Assembly (NCBI GenBank): GCA_039936115.1
Contig: JBDTIZ010000208.1
Location: 1-15,770, forward strand
Origin: DATIJJ01 sp039936115
Lineage (GTDB): Bacteria; Pseudomonadota; Gammaproteobacteria; DSM-16500
DNA length: 15,770 bases
Direction: 5' to 3'
Numbering within the stretch: the first letter of the stretch is position 1; every line of letters begins with the position of its first letter. The notes beneath the pieces are model-generated. The model had not been told where the DNA came from. It made no database searches and worked only from the letters and a program-made list of their open reading frames with translations. Position numbers and translations under genes: made by a program. Positions 1 to 7,007 of this stretch are shown in pieces.

Positions 1-145
1 CGCGGACAAGCCGCGGTACGACGGCGGTTGGGACAAATCACTTAAGGGAAAGACGTTATAAAAAATTGATGCCAGGTCATTAAGACGCACTCCCAAAAAT
101 CCCCGAACCTATTCTTCACAGCCGTCGTACCGCGGCTTGTCCGCG
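1..145. repeat. MITE-like element with perfect 25-bp inverted ends, left end cut by the window
   Basis: Bases 1-25 are the exact reverse complement of bases 121-145, separated by about 95 bp of AT-richer, non-coding DNA. The left arm probably extends beyond the window. Each arm is itself a small hairpin: on the right, 129-135 pairs with 141-147 around a CTTGT loop. No open reading frame lies inside, so this is a non-autonomous palindromic repeat rather than an insertion sequence. It sits just downstream of the last Dot/Icm gene (stop at 184) and could act as a transcript end, although no T-run follows the hairpin in that direction. The whole 1-183 stretch holds nothing else I can recognise. 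Confidence 0.7.
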
Positions 146-183
146 GTATCCAGTCAATTTGGCTTAGGTTTTATCGCGCTAGA

Positions 184-867
184 TTAAGGCGCCAAATTCT
201 GCGAAGGCGTAGTCGCAATATTTGCAATAAGCTGAAGAATCCCCAACCCTCGGTAACTTTGGAGCAAGTCTTGTCTCTGGACAACAACTGTCACAATTAA
301 CGGATTATCAAATCGAGATTTATCATTAAAAGGCGGACTTAAATAAGAAACCAACATCGGCATTTCAAATTTCCATGCTGATGCGCCGCCTAAAATACCT
401 TGCGTTATTAGCTTAGGGTCACCCACCACTTTGGCAACGACAACAAATTTTCGCTGTGTAAGTGCACGGAAATTATTGGAAACGCCTAATGCTTTCATAT
501 AGTTTTGCCAACCATAGGTCGTAAAATATTTTTGCGCATCTTGTAATTGCGCATGGTAATTAACAAAATCATACGAATAAGCCGCCTGCACAGCTTCGAT
601 TGCCCAGGCAGATACATCTTGAATCGACATATTGGGCTGCTCAACAGGTATGTCTTGTAATAAACGCCCCACTTTATCCGATGGGAAATAAAGCGGTTCG
701 GTCGGATTTTTTACCAAATAAATAATAATGCCGAGCAAAACAATATTAACCGTCAAGCTCAGTAAAAAAATACCTAAGGCATAACGAAATTTTTTCTGGT
801 AAAAAATATTGCGCAGATGCACAAGCACCAAAGCATCTTCATAAATTGTTTTACCATTTGTATTCAT
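184..867 (-). CDS. icmL: DotI/IcmL-family type IVB secretion protein, second paralogue
   Basis: A 227-residue inner-membrane protein of the DotI/IcmL (TraM-like) family, which forms the inner-membrane part of the Dot/Icm secretion channel. A short cytoplasmic N-terminus is followed by one membrane segment (about 29-52) and a periplasmic domain. The family signature is clear: a WAxxAxxAAYxxDFxNY stretch matches the neighbouring DotI, as does the following (K/P)YFTxxGWxxY. The C-terminus ends with a GLGILQ version of the GVGI ending of the neighbour. It begins 12 nt after the stop of the upstream dotI, with an AAAGGA ribosome site 8 nt before its ATG, so it is the last gene of the operon in view. 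Legionella has one IcmL; tandem IcmL copies are known from Coxiella. I cannot say whether it replaces, or assembles with, the canonical copy. Confidence 0.85.
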   Translation of the reverse strand: MNTNGKTIYEDALVLVHLRNIFYQKKFRYALGIFLLSLTVNIVLLGIIIYLVKNPTEPLYFPSDKVGRLLQDIPVEQPNMSIQDVSAWAIEAVQAAYSYDFVNYHAQLQDAQKYFTTYGWQNYMKALGVSNNFRALTQRKFVVVAKVVGDPKLITQGILGGASAWKFEMPMLVSYLSPPFNDKSRFDNPLIVTVVVQRQDLLQSYRGLGILQLIANIATTPSQNLAP

Positions 868-879
868 AGCTTCAATCCT

Positions 880-1494
880 TTAAGTCATCACAAATGTATC
901 AATGCCAACACCCGCTGGATTAATTGTTGTTGGCACTCTCACAATCGTCACAATGACTGTGTAGGGTTGGCGCGACGTTTGCTCTGAGCTTTGATAGGTC
1001 ACCATAAAAGGAATCTGAATCCGCCAAACATAACCACGCCCCGGTAACTCACCTTGATTTGAAATAATCGGTGCACCTGAAACCACACCGTTCACGAATA
1101 ACTGATTTTGAGTAATGGTTTGAATTAGCGCGGCAATAGACGCTTGATAATCACTCCACCCACTCTCCGTAAAATAAGGACGCGCTATCGCTAATTGTTT
1201 ATTATAATTCTCGAAATCAAACGTATAAGCTGCAACCGCTGCCTTACTCGCCCATCTAATTAATGTCGACGACAATAAATTAGGTTCAACTGAAGATGTT
1301 AACACCATTTGTTGATTGGTCGGTGTCGCCGCTATAAATTGCGGCAAGGGCCGATGAAAAATTTGGTATAGCACGAGAGCCACGAGAATCAATAAAATAA
1401 TCATTTCAATAATCAATGCAACAATCACCGATTGATAGCGATCACGATAAAAATCATTTTTTTTCTCTAGATTTTCTGATCTATCTGCTGACAT
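880..1494 (-). CDS. dotI: DotI/IcmL, inner-membrane component of the Dot/Icm type IVB system
   Basis: A 204-residue protein, close to the roughly 212 residues of Legionella DotI. In Legionella, DotI forms an inner-membrane complex with DotJ and is related to TraM of IncI plasmids. Visible parts are a cytoplasmic tail with FYRDRY at 15-20, one membrane helix at about 23-46, then a periplasmic domain carrying WASKAAVAAYTFDFENY and PYFTESGW motifs and a GVGIDTFV end. I take this as the canonical copy because its N-terminus aligns without gaps to DotJ just upstream, and its length and ending fit the family better than the downstream paralogue. It starts 17 nt after the dotJ stop, with an AGAGAG ribosome site about 8 nt before ATG. 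The order dotK-dotJ-dotI is the same as icmN-icmM-icmL in Legionella. Confidence 0.9.
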   Translation of the reverse strand: MSADRSENLEKKNDFYRDRYQSVIVALIIEMIILLILVALVLYQIFHRPLPQFIAATPTNQQMVLTSSVEPNLLSSTLIRWASKAAVAAYTFDFENYNKQLAIARPYFTESGWSDYQASIAALIQTITQNQLFVNGVVSGAPIISNQGELPGRGYVWRIQIPFMVTYQSSEQTSRQPYTVIVTIVRVPTTINPAGVGIDTFVMT

Positions 1495-1511
1495 AGTCTG
1501 CTCTCTTTTAA

Positions 1512-1730
1512 TTAACTGCCAGTTTTTGCAGACGGCATATGAATAATTTGCCCCTCAGGCGTCGTAGCGTAATACTGTGGTGCTATTCTAAATAAAACAA
1601 GATAAATAATCCCAGCGATCAGCGCAACCATAACACAAATCGAAATAAGCAATATTCTCAATGTGCTCTTATATTTATCCCGATAGAAATCGCTTTGCAA
1701 ACGTGCAATCTCTTGCCTACTTCCTATCAT
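1512..1730 (-). CDS. dotJ: DotJ/IcmM, short DotI-like inner-membrane protein
   Basis: A 72-residue protein consisting only of the N-terminal module of DotI: cytoplasmic tail with FYRDKY at 15-20, one membrane helix at about 24-46, and a short periplasmic tail (PQYYATTP at 51-58). In Legionella, DotJ (94 residues) is a DotI partner in the inner membrane. The reading frame could be opened further upstream at 1787 (91 residues), but that would overlap dotK by 47 nt. I chose ATG at 1730 because a GAGGGA ribosome site precedes it at proper spacing, overlapping the dotK stop, and because from this start FYRDxY and PQxxAxTP fall at identical residue numbers in DotJ and DotI. A stop codon right after the module could suggest a decayed dotI copy, but the gene order matches real dotJ. 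Confidence 0.8.
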   Translation of the reverse strand: MIGSRQEIARLQSDFYRDKYKSTLRILLISICVMVALIAGIIYLVLFRIAPQYYATTPEGQIIHMPSAKTGS

Positions 1731-1740
1731 ATTAATTCCC

Positions 1741-2511
1741 TCATACCGGTAATTTTTCGAAGGTAATTTCAACTCGATTATTGTCACTCACCATTGAATC
1801 AGGATTGGGTTTCACGATGGGTTTAGTGCCGCCACCGCCTTCTGCATATAACATACGAGTATTAACGCCATAGCGTACTAAATATCGAATAATGGCATTG
1901 GCTTGTTGTTGCGACAAAGAGCGATAAATTCTTTCAGAGCCAAACGATTCCGTATAAGCAGTCACTTTAACCGTCATATTTGGGTAACCACTAATTAAGT
2001 GAGCGACTAAGTTTAAAGTGGGATATGCGTAAGGACGAAGCACAGGCGTTTCATCGTTAAAAAGATGTTCCGATGGCAACACGATTAACACTTGATCGCC
2101 CAAGACAATCACTTGATTGCCACGATTAATCAATTGATCTGCGACCGTCGTATTCGCATCAATGTATGCGCCTAACGCACCACCGAAAATCGCACCACCC
2201 GCAGCACCTGGCAATATTCCTGCGCCACCTGATGCAACGCCGCCGGCAATAGCACCGGTTGCACCGCCTATGAGCGCGCCTTTAGTCGTTTGAGAAGTGC
2301 TTTGATAACTCTCTGCAAGACTATTTGTACCTGAACCATTGTAAGCAGAAGTTGGACCTTGAACAGTCGCATGAAATTCGCTCGCAGCATTGCGCGAAAC
2401 ATTGGATGATGCGCATCCCTGCAGTAGCGTTGCAGCCACAACAAGCGTTAATTGGATTGAAATCGGAAGCCATCTGTTTCGCAAGAAAATCTGGTTTGTT
2501 TTTAGCTCCAT
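1741..2511 (-). CDS. dotK: DotK/IcmN, OmpA-like lipoprotein of the Dot/Icm system
   Basis: A 256-residue predicted lipoprotein. A positively charged N-terminus and hydrophobic stretch end in a lipobox LLQGC (Cys33). A glycine-zipper region follows at about 78-115 (GG and GA repeats in a hydrophobic context), then an OmpA-like domain at about 130-256. DotK sits at the outer-membrane part of the Dot/Icm core, where an OmpA-like domain is expected to hold peptidoglycan. The protein is clearly longer than Legionella DotK (about 189 residues as I recall), mostly through the N-terminal linker and zipper. The usual Asp of the GHTD motif is Glu188 here, and the usual Arg of LSxxRA is Gln203, while the NRVE motif (Arg246) is kept. 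The gene starts 23 nt after dotL, with a GGAAGAG-type ribosome site. Confidence 0.88.
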   Translation of the reverse strand: MELKTNQIFLRNRWLPISIQLTLVVAATLLQGCASSNVSRNAASEFHATVQGPTSAYNGSGTNSLAESYQSTSQTTKGALIGGATGAIAGGVASGGAGILPGAAGGAIFGGALGAYIDANTTVADQLINRGNQVIVLGDQVLIVLPSEHLFNDETPVLRPYAYPTLNLVAHLISGYPNMTVKVTAYTESFGSERIYRSLSQQQANAIIRYLVRYGVNTRMLYAEGGGGTKPIVKPNPDSMVSDNNRVEITFEKLPV

Positions 2512-2534
2512 TTCTTTCGCTCTTCCTATTAAAA

Positions 2535-4880
2535 TTATTCAGGAGGTGTTTGTAAACTTGCAACATACTCTGCCAGTTGTTGGGCGGCAACAATCACTTC
2601 ATCGATTGGTAAAAATAATCCTTCAACATCTGGCGGATAATCTGTTGCATTTAACATGTCTTTAATAATTTCATTCGTAATCGTATTGGACTGCGAACCT
2701 GAACGGCCTAATACTCTTTCGAGCAATTCCACTTTATCTTTTACAAAAGACTTAGTGATAAGCGGCGCAGAGAAACGTTCAACATTTTGGGGACCGATCA
2801 ATGATTTGACATCCTCTCCTAAGTGCACTTTGTTGAAGATATGAATTCGACCTGTATCAACTTCTTCTTCAACAACCTCTTCTTCCATCGCCGTGTCGCC
2901 CGCATTCCGATTATGAAATGCCAATAATGCTGCGACGCCGCGCTCAATACTATTAGATTCAAGATTTTTATTCATTTCACTTGAAATAATCTGAATTTCT
3001 TCAGACTCATCGCTCACAAATTCTAGCGTTTCTTCGCTCGCCAGAATTTCACCAAACTGCTCAAGTCGATTTTCTAAATCAATTAACAACCGTCCAATCG
3101 GCGGTTCAACTTTTAAAAATTGATTAATGCGCATGCGCTCGACAGGTTGTGGATTGGCGAAAAACATTCGTGCGCGCACAATTTTGGATTTAAAAAAGAT
3201 ATGTGCTTCACCTTCACGTTGTTCTTTTAGATCTAACAAATCAATGCGCGCACGTTTTTCCGACGAAGCACTGCGGCTATCCATATAATTATTTAAGATA
3301 CTGGATGCATTCGTCTGAAAAGAATCGACTTTAGTGACATAAGATTCGCCCGCTGTTTTCTGGAAAAATTCCCAGGTTTCCAAAGGATCTTCTAACTTCA
3401 TACAAATTTTAATATTGGTATTTGCGCCAATGGATGCAGCTTCTTCTTTCGATGCTTTTTGGAAAGCTGGCAAATCTTGTCCAGCAAAAATAACCGAGAA
3501 CCCTAATGAACGTGCTTGCGCTGGCACGACTGCAAATCCTTTGACAGCATAATAACCATACTCATCGAGAATACACATATACGGTGTAGGTGCATTGGTA
3601 GGTTTGCGTGTAATTACTTCTTTGTAAGTACCTTCGACAGATTCACCCAGACCTGCTGCCATCATCGATTTGAGCGATGCAATAATAACTTTACCCAAGT
3701 TTGCTAATTCATCTGGGGATTTTTCAAGTGCTGGCAGCAACACGACTAAAATTCGTCGATTTAACACGACGTCTTTTAAATCCACCTCAGCAAGATTCGT
3801 ACGAATAATATGTCCATACGTATCCGCAAGCGAACCGAATACTTTGGTTAATTGCATTGTAATAAAACCATGTTGCTCAAATACCTGAGAGCTTTGTTTA
3901 CCTTTTTTGGATTTATCAAAACCAGGCAATGTCGTTAAATAATTCATGATAGGTTCTAAGACAAGATCTGGCGTATCAGCGAGACTCACAGGTTCTTGTG
4001 TATCACGAATAAACATTTTATCAAGACCAATCGCTTCCAGACGCGTCAAATCAAAATAATTACGGATGGTGTTCGCATCTAGCAAGATTTTTCCCTGATC
4101 ACGCATGTAGACCAGAATTTTCATCAAGGCTTCCACGAATACCATCGCACGACCTTTCCACATATCGCCATCTGACGATTGGCCGCCGGAATCCATCAAG
4201 CTGATGACTAACTGAGACAACATACTGGATGAACCCGTACAAAATGGATTCATGGTATTGGATAAACGCTTTTCTTGTGCGCCGATAATATCGCGCGCAC
4301 CGGTCATGAAATTAATTAACAGCAAATCATCTTCGCGGCCCATGGAGCGTGCCATAGAAAACACTTTGGCGAATAAACTATTATCACCTTTACCATCAAC
4401 ATATAAAAAACCACTGCCTTGAATCAGCGCATTGAATGCAATTGACACTAACGCTTCTGTTTTACCACTACCGGTTGAACCAAAAATAAGAACGTGGGTA
4501 CGCATATCATCATTGTTAAACCATAACTCTTCTAACGTAGATTTTTTATTACCGAAAAAACAAATACCGCGCGCCTTTCGTGGTTTAGTGGAGCCAGGCA
4601 GCGGATCATTATAGTCAAAGGCTTCAGATCGCTGCGGCATTCGAAACGGTAATTTGAACTTACGAGTGAACGCATAGAGGAAAACCCCAACAGCAATAAT
4701 GAAAAAAACTTCTGTCAGTGGTGTAAACAAAAATACTGCAGCCGCAAATCCCATCAGGGTAGTTGCGCTATTCACAGGATCTTTGAAGAAATCAACAATC
4801 TTCATGCCCAGCGTGCGAGTATCGCGCAGCAACATTCGCGGGGCAAGTTCGTGTTCTTCGTCTAAACCACGTTGATGCAT
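2535..4880 (-). CDS. dotL: DotL/IcmO, type IV coupling protein ATPase
   Basis: A 781-residue AAA+-like ATPase, nearly the length of Legionella DotL (783). It is the receptor that brings effector substrates, directly or on IcmS-IcmW adaptors, to the Dot/Icm channel. Two closely spaced membrane segments lie at about 40-73. The nucleotide-binding domain has a Walker A GSTGSGKT (134-141), a Walker B MCILDE ending at Glu440, and a FAGQD motif at 465-469 shared with VirD4/TraD coupling proteins. Residues beyond about 590 form the acidic C-terminal extension which in Legionella binds DotN, IcmS/W and LvgA. ATG at 4880 has an AGGTGA ribosome site. It lies 67 nt after dotM, the longest spacer in the operon, and that spacer holds a small hairpin. 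Confidence 0.96.
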   Translation of the reverse strand: MHQRGLDEEHELAPRMLLRDTRTLGMKIVDFFKDPVNSATTLMGFAAAVFLFTPLTEVFFIIAVGVFLYAFTRKFKLPFRMPQRSEAFDYNDPLPGSTKPRKARGICFFGNKKSTLEELWFNNDDMRTHVLIFGSTGSGKTEALVSIAFNALIQGSGFLYVDGKGDNSLFAKVFSMARSMGREDDLLLINFMTGARDIIGAQEKRLSNTMNPFCTGSSSMLSQLVISLMDSGGQSSDGDMWKGRAMVFVEALMKILVYMRDQGKILLDANTIRNYFDLTRLEAIGLDKMFIRDTQEPVSLADTPDLVLEPIMNYLTTLPGFDKSKKGKQSSQVFEQHGFITMQLTKVFGSLADTYGHIIRTNLAEVDLKDVVLNRRILVVLLPALEKSPDELANLGKVIIASLKSMMAAGLGESVEGTYKEVITRKPTNAPTPYMCILDEYGYYAVKGFAVVPAQARSLGFSVIFAGQDLPAFQKASKEEAASIGANTNIKICMKLEDPLETWEFFQKTAGESYVTKVDSFQTNASSILNNYMDSRSASSEKRARIDLLDLKEQREGEAHIFFKSKIVRARMFFANPQPVERMRINQFLKVEPPIGRLLIDLENRLEQFGEILASEETLEFVSDESEEIQIISSEMNKNLESNSIERGVAALLAFHNRNAGDTAMEEEVVEEEVDTGRIHIFNKVHLGEDVKSLIGPQNVERFSAPLITKSFVKDKVELLERVLGRSGSQSNTITNEIIKDMLNATDYPPDVEGLFLPIDEVIVAAQQLAEYVASLQTPPE

Positions 4881-4912
4881 AAACTCACCTATTTCACTGT
4901 TTGGTTTCTAGT

Positions 4913-4947
4913 GTCAGGTTTAATTTCAAACTGACGCTGCCTGACGC
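4913..4947 (-). repeat. Small hairpin and direct repeat in the dotM-dotL spacer
   Basis: In the 67-nt gap between dotM and dotL, GTCAGGTTT (from 4913) can pair with AAACTGAC (to about 4934), with one bulged base. A 7-bp direct repeat CTGACGC occurs at 4931-4937 and 4941-4947, the second copy touching the dotM stop. No T-run follows, so it is not a plain terminator. It may slow or process the transcript between the two genes, which is inference only. Confidence 0.35.
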
Positions 4948-6093
4948 CTACTTCTTTTCATCCGGCGGCTCATCTGCTTTATAGAGAATTTCTTTTAAGG
5001 CACGCTCTAACGCATTAGTCGCTTCTTCAACCATAGGCACTAACAATCTTCTGCCGATTTCATTTTCAGCAACCCAATGTGCAAACGGTCCTGCGACTTC
5101 TGAGAAAGGCGTTTGTCGGCCAACGGTATTCAGCATGTACCACAATCTGCGATCAACTGGCTTAAGCCATAAAAAATCTGCAGAAGCTTGCACACCATCG
5201 CTACGTGCTGCTTTTAACATTTCAGCCATCACGGTTAACAAATAAGCATGCGACTCTACCACTTTCTTGACTAATTTAGTGTCTTCATATTTTTTGGATA
5301 ACTCATCAACACCTGCAAAATTAAGTTTTGTCACAGCAGAGTTATTAATTTGCGCGAACAGGTCCGCAGCTGCTTTACCATCGCCATTTAAACGTGCAGC
5401 AAATGCTGCAAAGAGTGCTTTCACATGGGGTGGGACGCGATTTAAACCTGGCCACATAGGTCCTAATTGAATCGAAAAAATTTTATTCGCTTCACCGCGC
5501 TTCAACGAGACTTCAACTTTATTCCAGTCTTTGTGTGACATGCCTTCTTGCGGTGCGCGCTTAAATTCTTGTAACAAGTTGTGGCGTTTGCAAAACTGCA
5601 TAGGCGACAACGCCATCGCCCAAGGGCCTTTGTCTATATCTGTTTTTACCAAATCTAATTTAGCAACAGGAATAATTTGCGGCCAATTCGTTTGTTCTAA
5701 ATGAACTAAATCACGCATTGAATAAATTCGTTTAAAGATTCGCGTAGAACTCGTGAGAAATATAACAAACGCTAAAATAACTAATACAAGCACGAAGGGA
5801 TAACGCAAATAATCGCCTACGGCTTGTCCGATTTTCACGACCAAATCAAACGAAACCGCATTGGGATCGGTACTGGCCAACGCATTTAAAATGCTAACTC
5901 GCGTATCCTCAAGCCGGCTGGTAAATGGACTTAAAATTGAAATTTCAACTAATTTGATATGAAAATAGATGCTAACGAGTACTTTTTTGAACGACACCCA
6001 AATAATTGCAGCCACTATAAAAATGGCCGCAATTACCCACAAAATTCCCATGGAATTATCAGATTGATTGGGTTGTGCGCCGCCGCCTGCCAT
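4948..6093 (-). CDS. dotM: DotM/IcmP, coupling-complex partner of DotL
   Basis: A 381-residue inner-membrane protein, matching Legionella DotM (about 376). DotM is a constant partner of DotL and in Legionella its cytoplasmic domain binds effectors with glutamate-rich C-terminal signals. Two membrane segments are visible, at about 16-33 and 99-116, followed by a large soluble domain rich in Lys/Arg. A frame-extending GTG at 6102 exists, but I chose ATG at 6093 because AAGGTG stands 6 nt before it and that GTG is part of this ribosome site. It is the first gene of the Dot/Icm block. Upstream is dksA, not icmQ as in Legionella, so the icmTSRQ group must lie elsewhere or be absent. Confidence 0.93.
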   Translation of the reverse strand: MAGGGAQPNQSDNSMGILWVIAAIFIVAAIIWVSFKKVLVSIYFHIKLVEISILSPFTSRLEDTRVSILNALASTDPNAVSFDLVVKIGQAVGDYLRYPFVLVLVILAFVIFLTSSTRIFKRIYSMRDLVHLEQTNWPQIIPVAKLDLVKTDIDKGPWAMALSPMQFCKRHNLLQEFKRAPQEGMSHKDWNKVEVSLKRGEANKIFSIQLGPMWPGLNRVPPHVKALFAAFAARLNGDGKAAADLFAQINNSAVTKLNFAGVDELSKKYEDTKLVKKVVESHAYLLTVMAEMLKAARSDGVQASADFLWLKPVDRRLWYMLNTVGRQTPFSEVAGPFAHWVAENEIGRRLLVPMVEEATNALERALKEILYKADEPPDEKK

Positions 6094-6131
6094 GATGAAC
6101 ACCTTGATATTTAAGTAGTCTTACTCTTTAA

Positions 6132-6160
6132 ATTATATACCAAATGCGCCTTGGAGAGCT
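6132..6160 (-). promoter_or_regulatory. Possible promoter of the dotM-dotL-dotK-dotJ-dotI operon
   Basis: On the minus strand a perfect TATAAT lies at 6137-6132, and shifted by two bases a TGG-TATATA reads as an extended -10. The -35 position (AGCTCT at 6160-6155) is poor. It lies about 40 bp before the dotM start, in the right direction. A weak -35 would fit an activated promoter, but I see no clear activator site. Confidence 0.35.
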
Positions 6161-6254
6161 AAACAAAGCAAAAACGCATAGCTCCTAGATAATATAAGAA
6201 ATTTTATGGAAAAAGTAGCTTTATAGAATGAATAGAATGACTATGACGGGAATA

Positions 6255-6358
6255 GCTTTTGTAGGGGCGAACCTATGTGTTCGCCCTCTCTTATCGAAGA
6301 AACAACATTGGCATATTTAGGTCGCCGGGCGAACACACAGGTTCGCCCCTACAAAAGC
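6255..6358. repeat. 104-bp element with 32-bp inverted ends between dksA and dotM
   Basis: Bases 6255-6286 are the reverse complement of 6327-6358 with a single mismatch (A versus G in the ACCTATGTG/ACCTGTGTG part). About 40 bp separate the arms. The arm core GTAGGGGCGAACC is of a type I remember as a dispersed intergenic repeat in many bacterial genomes. The element starts 12 nt beyond the dksA stop, so it could end dksA transcripts and insulate the Dot/Icm promoter. I see no target-site duplication and no reading frame inside. Confidence 0.75.
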
Positions 6359-6370
6359 CTGCGGTTTTTA

Positions 6371-6814
6371 TCAACCACCTTGCTTCTCACGTATTTCATC
6401 CAGCATCTTACAATCAATACACAATGTTGCTGTAGGTCTAGCTTCTAAGCGGCGCAAACCAATTTCAACACCGCAGACTTCACAATATCCATATTCTTTA
6501 TCTGCCAGATTTTGCAAAGATTCTTCAATTTTTTTAAGCAATCTACGTTCGCGATCACGTGCACGCAACTCCAAGCGGAATTCTTCCTCCTGGCTTGCAC
6601 GGTCATTGGGATCCGCATAATTAACGATATCATCCTTCATGTGATGAACCATTTTGTCTGCTTCTTCCATAATTTGCTTACGTAACAACGTCAAAATTTT
6701 GGTGAAGTGTTCACGCATTTTGCCGCCCATATACTCTTCCGTTTTTTTTGCTTTATAGGGACTAATCCCAAGCATCTCTAAACTCGGCTCTAAGATATCT
6801 TTAGTTGTCGCCAT
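6371..6814 (-). CDS. dksA: RNA polymerase-binding transcription factor DksA
   Basis: A 147-residue DksA (E. coli 151), which enters the secondary channel of RNA polymerase and, with ppGpp, represses stable-RNA promoters and activates others. Visible are the N-terminal helical region, a long coiled coil with the tip segment ADPNDRASQEEEF (Asp68 and Asp71 equal the catalytic tip aspartates of E. coli), and a four-Cys zinc finger (Cys111, Cys114, Cys132, Cys135) with the near-invariant GLRRLEARPTA. ATG at 6814 follows a TAGGAGAA ribosome site. It appears to be transcribed alone. In Legionella, DksA and ppGpp affect the switch to the transmissive, infectious phase, but nearness to the Dot/Icm genes here need not be functional. 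Confidence 0.97.
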   Translation of the reverse strand: MATTKDILEPSLEMLGISPYKAKKTEEYMGGKMREHFTKILTLLRKQIMEEADKMVHHMKDDIVNYADPNDRASQEEEFRLELRARDRERRLLKKIEESLQNLADKEYGYCEVCGVEIGLRRLEARPTATLCIDCKMLDEIREKQGG

Positions 6815-6861
6815 CTGCGTTCTCCTACTTTTCCAAAATAACGTTCGCCTACCAACCCGAA

Positions 6862-6890
6862 TCTATACCAAAAACGGCACTCGTAAGCAA
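6862..6890 (-). promoter_or_regulatory. Probable dksA promoter
   Basis: On the minus strand TTGCTT (6890-6885), a 17-bp spacer and TATAGA (6867-6862) give a fair sigma-70 promoter about 50 bp before the dksA ATG. Predicted start is near 6855. No competing gene lies in 6815-7007. Confidence 0.45.
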
Positions 6891-7007
6891 TTAAGAAATA
6901 TTTCAATCCGCCCTTACCGCGCCCTAAAATACATAAAAATCTGTTCTTAATCAATGTAATAGGATTTTAATTATCACCTTCTGTCCGATTAATTTCCATT
7001 ATTAATC

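Noticed and set aside
1512..1787. dotJ as a decayed dotI pseudogene
   Set aside because: Gene order, ribosome site, intact membrane segment and the known existence of short DotJ in Legionella support a real gene.
2321..2665. Overlapping reading frames on both strands near the dotK/dotL junction
   Set aside because: They overlap well-supported dotK and dotL frames, have no ribosome sites and no recognisable protein features.
6094..6102. GTG at 6102 as the dotM start
   Set aside because: This GTG is part of the AAGGTG ribosome site of ATG 6093 and has no good site of its own.
6103..6250. Possible PmrA-type CTTAA...CTTAA sites upstream of dotM
   Set aside because: Fragments such as CTTATATT-AT-CTAGG and one CTTAAATAT are present, but no properly spaced pair fits the consensus known for Legionella and Coxiella, so I make no claim.
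6987..7007. GATTAAT/ATTAATC palindrome just after prmC as a terminator
   Set aside because: The stem is only 7 AT-rich pairs and no T-run follows on the minus strand.
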